A stretch of 38,488 bases of DNA from Candidatus Methylomirabilis sp. GTDB taxonomy: Bacteria; Oederibacteriota; PGYV01; DYJU01. Below, piece by piece: positions 35,291 through 38,488 of this stretch. The stretch is taken from NCBI GenBank assembly GCA_020722985.1, contig DYJU01000015.1, positions 1 to 38,488 on the forward strand. Reading direction: 5' to 3'. Position 1 is the first letter of the stretch; every line of letters begins with the position of its first letter. The notes below the pieces were generated by a model. That model was not told the origin of the DNA, made no database searches, and worked only from the letters and a program-made list of their open reading frames with translations. A program made the position numbers and the translations under genes.

Positions 35291-36115
35291 TTAATAATAT
35301 TTTTTTATTAAATTTTTTACCTTTTTAACTGCTATTTTAAAAAATTCTTTTTCATTTATGGCTTTTGCTTTTTTATCGCCTTTTAAAAATTCCTGTCCTT
35401 CATATTCTATTGAAAGCCAGCCGCGATATTTGTTTTTACTTAAAATCCTGAAAATTTTATCCAAATTAAAATCCTTCATATATCCTGTTTTAGTTATTTT
35501 ATGTATTTTTATATGACAATAAACAGCAAAATCAATTGTATTTTCTATTGCTTTATATATGTTTTTATCCATATAATTACCGGTATCTAAATTCAACTTA
35601 ACAAAAGGAGAATTTGCCTGATTTAAAAATTTTATAGTTTTATCAGAATCGGGTAAAAATCCACCATGATTATGTGGTTCAACCGCTAAAGTTATCCCTT
35701 TTTCTTCTGCATATTTACCGCATTCTTTCATCGCTGCTACTGCCCTATCCCATAAAATTTTTTGTTTTTCAGGATCTGCCCATCCTGCAAATACTCTTAT
35801 AACTTCTGCTCCCAAAATAACACCTGCATTAATATTTTTTTTAACATATTCAATCTGTCCCTTCATTTCTTCTTCTGTTTCCTGTCCAAAACTATTGCCT
35901 GCTGATATTGCAGTTACTGAAAGCCCTCTATCAAGAGCATATTTTTTTAGTTTTAAAAGATGTTCTTTTTCTAATGACTTTATATGACCATCTATAAATT
36001 CAATACCAGCAAGCCCTTCTTTTGCATATAAATCAATGAGACCAAAATCATCAATTAAACCCAATTCAAATGAATAATGATGAGACCATGTTATTGCTGA
36101 TAATTTAAATGCCAC
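35291..36115 (-). CDS. Sugar phosphate isomerase/epimerase-like TIM-barrel protein
   Basis: 274 residues, xylose-isomerase-like TIM barrel (AP endonuclease 2 superfamily). Metal-ligand strands: GIEFIDGH, LAVEPHNHGGF (Glu, His), KLNLDTGNY (Asp) and WLSIEYEGQE (Glu). No signal peptide. Paired with a Gfo/Idh/MocA gene 57 bp upstream, a common combination for degrading or interconverting inositols or unusual sugars. Substrate unknown. A 117-bp AT-rich gap with no recognisable feature separates it from metF. Confidence 0.82.
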   Translation of the reverse strand: MAFKLSAITWSHHYSFELGLIDDFGLIDLYAKEGLAGIEFIDGHIKSLEKEHLLKLKKYALDRGLSVTAISAGNSFGQETEEEMKGQIEYVKKNINAGVILGAEVIRVFAGWADPEKQKILWDRAVAAMKECGKYAEEKGITLAVEPHNHGGFLPDSDKTIKFLNQANSPFVKLNLDTGNYMDKNIYKAIENTIDFAVYCHIKIHKITKTGYMKDFNLDKIFRILSKNKYRGWLSIEYEGQEFLKGDKKAKAINEKEFFKIAVKKVKNLIKKYY

Positions 36116-36172
36116 TTTTTCCTCCTTAATATTATTTATTTAAAGTTAATTATTTAAAATTTTAAATGACAA

Positions 36173-37204
36173 TTAAATTTTTACTTTTTCGAATCTTCCA
36201 ATTTTTGCTGATTTTATAGCTGCTAATATAACTGCCATTGATTTCATTCCTTCTACACCATCTATAAAAGGTTTTTGTTTTTTTAATATACAATTTACAA
36301 AATAAACACAAGGATTTATATGTCTTGATTTTTTAGGGATTTTTACTTTTATTTCTTTCACTGTATTATATGGATTTTTAGGATCTACTTTCCATGCTCT
36401 TATTCTTTGTGGATCAAAATTTGCCTGAGAAACAATTGCCTTGCCTTTTTCGCCATATACCTGAACAGTTACTTCATAAGGTGACGTTGACCAGGATGTC
36501 TCAAAAACACCCATTGTTCCGTCTTTAAATTTCAGTACTGCTTCGACATTATCCTCAAGTTTTATTTTTTTCTTAACCAGATTATTCATAGTAGCCGCAA
36601 CAGTATCAACATCCTTTCCGGTTACAAACCTTATAAGGTCAAGTATATGGATCCCGACATCCATGGTAACCCCACCGCCTGATTTTTTTCTATTAAAAAA
36701 CCATGGCGAATCATCTGACCAAAATTCTGGTCCTGAATGACCTAATTTCCCACGAACTGCAACAATTTTCCCTAAAACACCACTTTGAACTAAATCTCTA
36801 AATACTTCATGCGCCGGGTCAAATCTCTGAGTTTGTTCAACCATTAAAATAACTTTATTTTTTTTGCAAACATTTATCATTTTTTTCATTTCTCTTATAG
36901 ATAATGCCATGGGTTTTTCAACAAGAACATGTTTTTTTTTCTGTGCTGCAAATACTGTAATTGGACAGTGTAAATAATTAGGAGTGCAAACAGAAACAGC
37001 ATCAATGTCTGCTTCTTTTATCATTTTTTTATAATCAGTATAAACCTTTGGTATATTAAACATTTTGGCTAGGCGTTCTGCTTTCTTTTTTATAATATCA
37101 CATATTGCTATAACTTCAGCTTTTTTCGTTTCTTTATATGATGGAAGATGTAATCTTTCTGCAATTTTACCTGCTCCTATGATTCCAATTTTAATTTTTT
37201 TCAT
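36173..37204 (-). CDS. Gfo/Idh/MocA-family NAD(P)-dependent oxidoreductase
   Basis: 343 residues. N-terminal Rossmann fold GIIGAGKIAERLHLPS, SVCTPNYLH, and the EKPMALS motif whose Lys is catalytic (about 97). The C-terminal alpha/beta domain contains GGGVTMDVGIHILDLIRF with the catalytic His. It oxidises or reduces a hydroxyl of a cyclitol or sugar. GGAGG precedes the ATG. Starts just outside repeat copy C. Confidence 0.88.
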   Translation of the reverse strand: MKKIKIGIIGAGKIAERLHLPSYKETKKAEVIAICDIIKKKAERLAKMFNIPKVYTDYKKMIKEADIDAVSVCTPNYLHCPITVFAAQKKKHVLVEKPMALSIREMKKMINVCKKNKVILMVEQTQRFDPAHEVFRDLVQSGVLGKIVAVRGKLGHSGPEFWSDDSPWFFNRKKSGGGVTMDVGIHILDLIRFVTGKDVDTVAATMNNLVKKKIKLEDNVEAVLKFKDGTMGVFETSWSTSPYEVTVQVYGEKGKAIVSQANFDPQRIRAWKVDPKNPYNTVKEIKVKIPKKSRHINPCVYFVNCILKKQKPFIDGVEGMKSMAVILAAIKSAKIGRFEKVKI

Positions 37205-37261
37205 AATTTCCTCCGTTAAAATATTATTTTAATAATTTAAAACCACTTATAGATATTATTT

Positions 37262-37579
37262 GTAATAGTTTAACCACTGGTAGAACAAAATTAATCATTA
37301 AATTTTTTCTGTTGTCATTTTAAAGTCAGGCGAATAATAACTTCTATTTTCTATTCCGCCGTTATTTGAGCCTGACAGAGCAATTTTGCTTTTATACCCG
37401 ATCGCCTTTTCTCATTGTTTTCTTTCGTTTTTAACTGCCAGATTGCTTCCTTAAGTTTCATATTACCCCTATTTTCCCTTCTGCCCTCCTCTTTCGGCTT
37501 CCTAAGAATGACAATGCCATATATTTACTTACTTATAGCCAAACTTTTCCAGGTTCACTTCTGGGGGCTGAACTATTAC
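37262..37579 (+). mobile_element. MITE-like fold-back repeat, copy C
   Basis: 318 bp, aligning with copy B over its whole length at high identity (for example AGTCAGGCGAATAAT against AGTCAAGCGAATAAT, CCGATCGCCTTTT, AGATTGCTTCCTTAAG and TTCGGCTTCCTAA). Ends GTAATAGTT and AACTATTAC are perfect 9-bp inverted repeats. Halves fold on each other through TTGTCATTTTAAAGTCAGGCGAA against ATTGTCATTCTTAGGAAGCCGAA on the other strand. No coding sequence. It occupies the 436-bp gap between the lipoprotein gene and the Gfo/Idh gene. Confidence 0.65.
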
Positions 37580-37592
37580 GTATTAAATTCAT

Positions 37593-37627
37593 AGTGCAGG
37601 AAATAGGGTAAATCTATCTCCTGCACT
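37593..37627 (-). terminator. Hairpin terminator after the lipoprotein gene
   Basis: AGTGCAGGA (37593-37601) pairs with TCCTGCACT (37619-37627), extended inward by GATAG/CTATT with one wobble, to about 14 bp around a short loop. It begins 13 bp after the stop of the 37641 gene. The T-tract is weak. Confidence 0.6.
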
Positions 37628-37640
37628 AATAATATTGAAA

Positions 37641-38357
37641 TTACCAGTTTACTTCATCAACATAAATTGTTCCATTCCAATCTGGTGTTCCTGTGCCTTT
37701 CCCAATTTGAATTCCTACTTCTTTTGTATCTGCTTCTCCGACGCTTGATGGTGAAAATATAAATGTGTTCCAACCTGGCGTTAATAAATTATTCCAGCCA
37801 CCATCTGCCCATGTCCAACCCGTACCAGTTTTAATATATACTTTTGCTCCATAAGGTGCTGAATTATATGGTGCTTGAGTTATATCCGTTGGAACATAAA
37901 CATGAAATGTTATAGTTTTCCCTGTTAAATTTTCTGGACTTGCGCTTAAATCAATTTTAAATGCTCCTTTTGCTGTTGTTGTAGTCCCCAAATCACCAGT
38001 AAAATTGCATGTCAATGCTGCAGCTCCTGCTCCTGCATAAACCTGAACACTACTTACTGTTGCACCTGTAATTCCTAATTCACCATCATTTGGTGGATTG
38101 GAATACGTAGATACTACCCATCCCTGTAATGTTGAATCAAAATTATACCTTACTGTCTGCGTATTTGTCGGCGTTGCTGTTGCTCCAGTTCCTGTTGTAT
38201 TTGTCGGCGTTGCTGTTACTGTATTTGCAAATACAGGCGTATTTGTTGGCTCTGTTTCTGTTGATGTTGGTGTCTTTTTAGATGCGCAGGATACAATCAA
38301 AAATGCTACTAAAATAATAATAAACAAACTTGCCATTGCTAAAATCTTTCTATTCAT
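37641..38357 (-). CDS. Lipoprotein with TPT linker and carbohydrate-binding-like domain
   Basis: 238 residues. A signal peptide ends in lipobox IVSC (Cys24). A Thr/Pro/Asn-rich linker (28-68) contains repeated 'TATPTNT' units. From about 70 there is a beta-sandwich domain starting VRYNFDSTLQGW and ending GTIYVDEVNW. This start-with-'FE...GW', end-with-'YIDEV' layout is typical of galactose-binding-like CBM jelly rolls. No catalytic motif. Likely an envelope-anchored glycan-binding protein, and a plausible partner of the secreted GH9. AAGGAGGTG precedes the start. Confidence 0.75.
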   Translation of the reverse strand: MNRKILAMASLFIIILVAFLIVSCASKKTPTSTETEPTNTPVFANTVTATPTNTTGTGATATPTNTQTVRYNFDSTLQGWVVSTYSNPPNDGELGITGATVSSVQVYAGAGAAALTCNFTGDLGTTTTAKGAFKIDLSASPENLTGKTITFHVYVPTDITQAPYNSAPYGAKVYIKTGTGWTWADGGWNNLLTPGWNTFIFSPSSVGEADTKEVGIQIGKGTGTPDWNGTIYVDEVNW

Positions 38358-38389
38358 ATATTCACCTCCTTTTTTTAAAATTTTTTATA

Positions 38390-38418
38390 ATTATACAACA
38401 CGAAAACGTTTTTGTCAA
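38390..38418 (-). promoter_or_regulatory. Consensus promoter of the lipoprotein gene with embedded palindrome
   Basis: Minus strand TTGACA (38418-38413), 17-bp spacer, TATAAT (38395-38390), a perfect sigma-70 match. The spacer contains AAAACGTTTT (38403-38412), a CG-centred palindrome like those bound by LacI-family repressors. Its place between -35 and -10 would suit repression. Confidence 0.8.
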
Positions 38419-38488
38419 GAAATAAAATAAATTATTTTGGGAATAAGGATAGACATGGTATACACATAAAGAAGTTAAAAATAATGAA

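Noticed and set aside
38098-38430. 110-residue plus-strand ORF opposite the lipoprotein gene
   Set aside because: Antisense shadow of the Thr/Pro linker repeats and signal peptide; it crosses the promoter of the real gene.

Overview
This is a very AT-rich, gene-dense bacterial window with almost everything on the minus strand and genes packed into overlapping or near-touching operons. An apolipoprotein N-acyltransferase, lipobox lipoproteins, a Spy/CpxP-like periplasmic protein and a secreted GH9 enzyme point to a diderm bacterium. Thr/Pro-rich 'TPT' linkers and a pyruvoyl arginine decarboxylase are common in uncultured candidate phyla (Omnitrophota/Goldbacteria-like). That placement is a guess; nothing in the window fixes the taxon. 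No rRNA, tRNA, CRISPR array or classical transposase gene was seen.

Layout. 1-620 (+): a small HTH regulator overlapping a 59-residue ORF, behind a promoter made of 10-bp repeats. 677-6248 (-): an operon of PfkB kinase, two class-I aminotransferases, a DUF2225 protein, a GT4 glycosyltransferase and a thioredoxin-like lipoprotein. 6320-6913 (-): two tandem paralogous small proteins with their own promoter. 7035-16974 (-): a full pyr operon (pyrR-pyrB-pyrC-carA-carB-pyrK-pyrD plus an M23 peptidase) behind a PyrR attenuator. 17017-17346 (-): a frameshifted PilZ gene. 17416-19458 (-): a secreted GH9 glycoside hydrolase. 20209-26774 (-): a polyamine operon (pyruvoyl arginine decarboxylase, SpeE-like, SpeB-like) running into two large membrane proteins (YfhO-like, DUF2723-like). 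27176-28510 (-): an 11-repeat TPR protein. 28599-30142 (+): an ECF sigma factor, zinc-finger anti-sigma factor and Spy/CpxP-like protein behind an ECF-type promoter. 30143-35173 (-): metF, DUF763, amidohydrolase, lnt and HAD phosphatase. 35291-37204 (-): sugar isomerase-like and Gfo/Idh/MocA genes. 37641-38418 (-): a carbohydrate-binding-like lipoprotein.

The most striking observation is that CarA, the glutaminase subunit of carbamoyl-phosphate synthetase, is full length and in frame inside an intact pyr operon but has lost the whole Cys-His-Glu triad (Cys to Glu, His to Tyr, Glu to Leu) and an oxyanion-hole Gly. It is probably a structural subunit of an ammonia-dependent synthetase. Other items: a family of about 320-bp fold-back, MITE-like intergenic repeats (three copies plus one diverged remnant); an ECF stress module with a readable autoregulatory promoter; and three intergenic palindromes with an AAACGTTT core that may be LacI-family operators.
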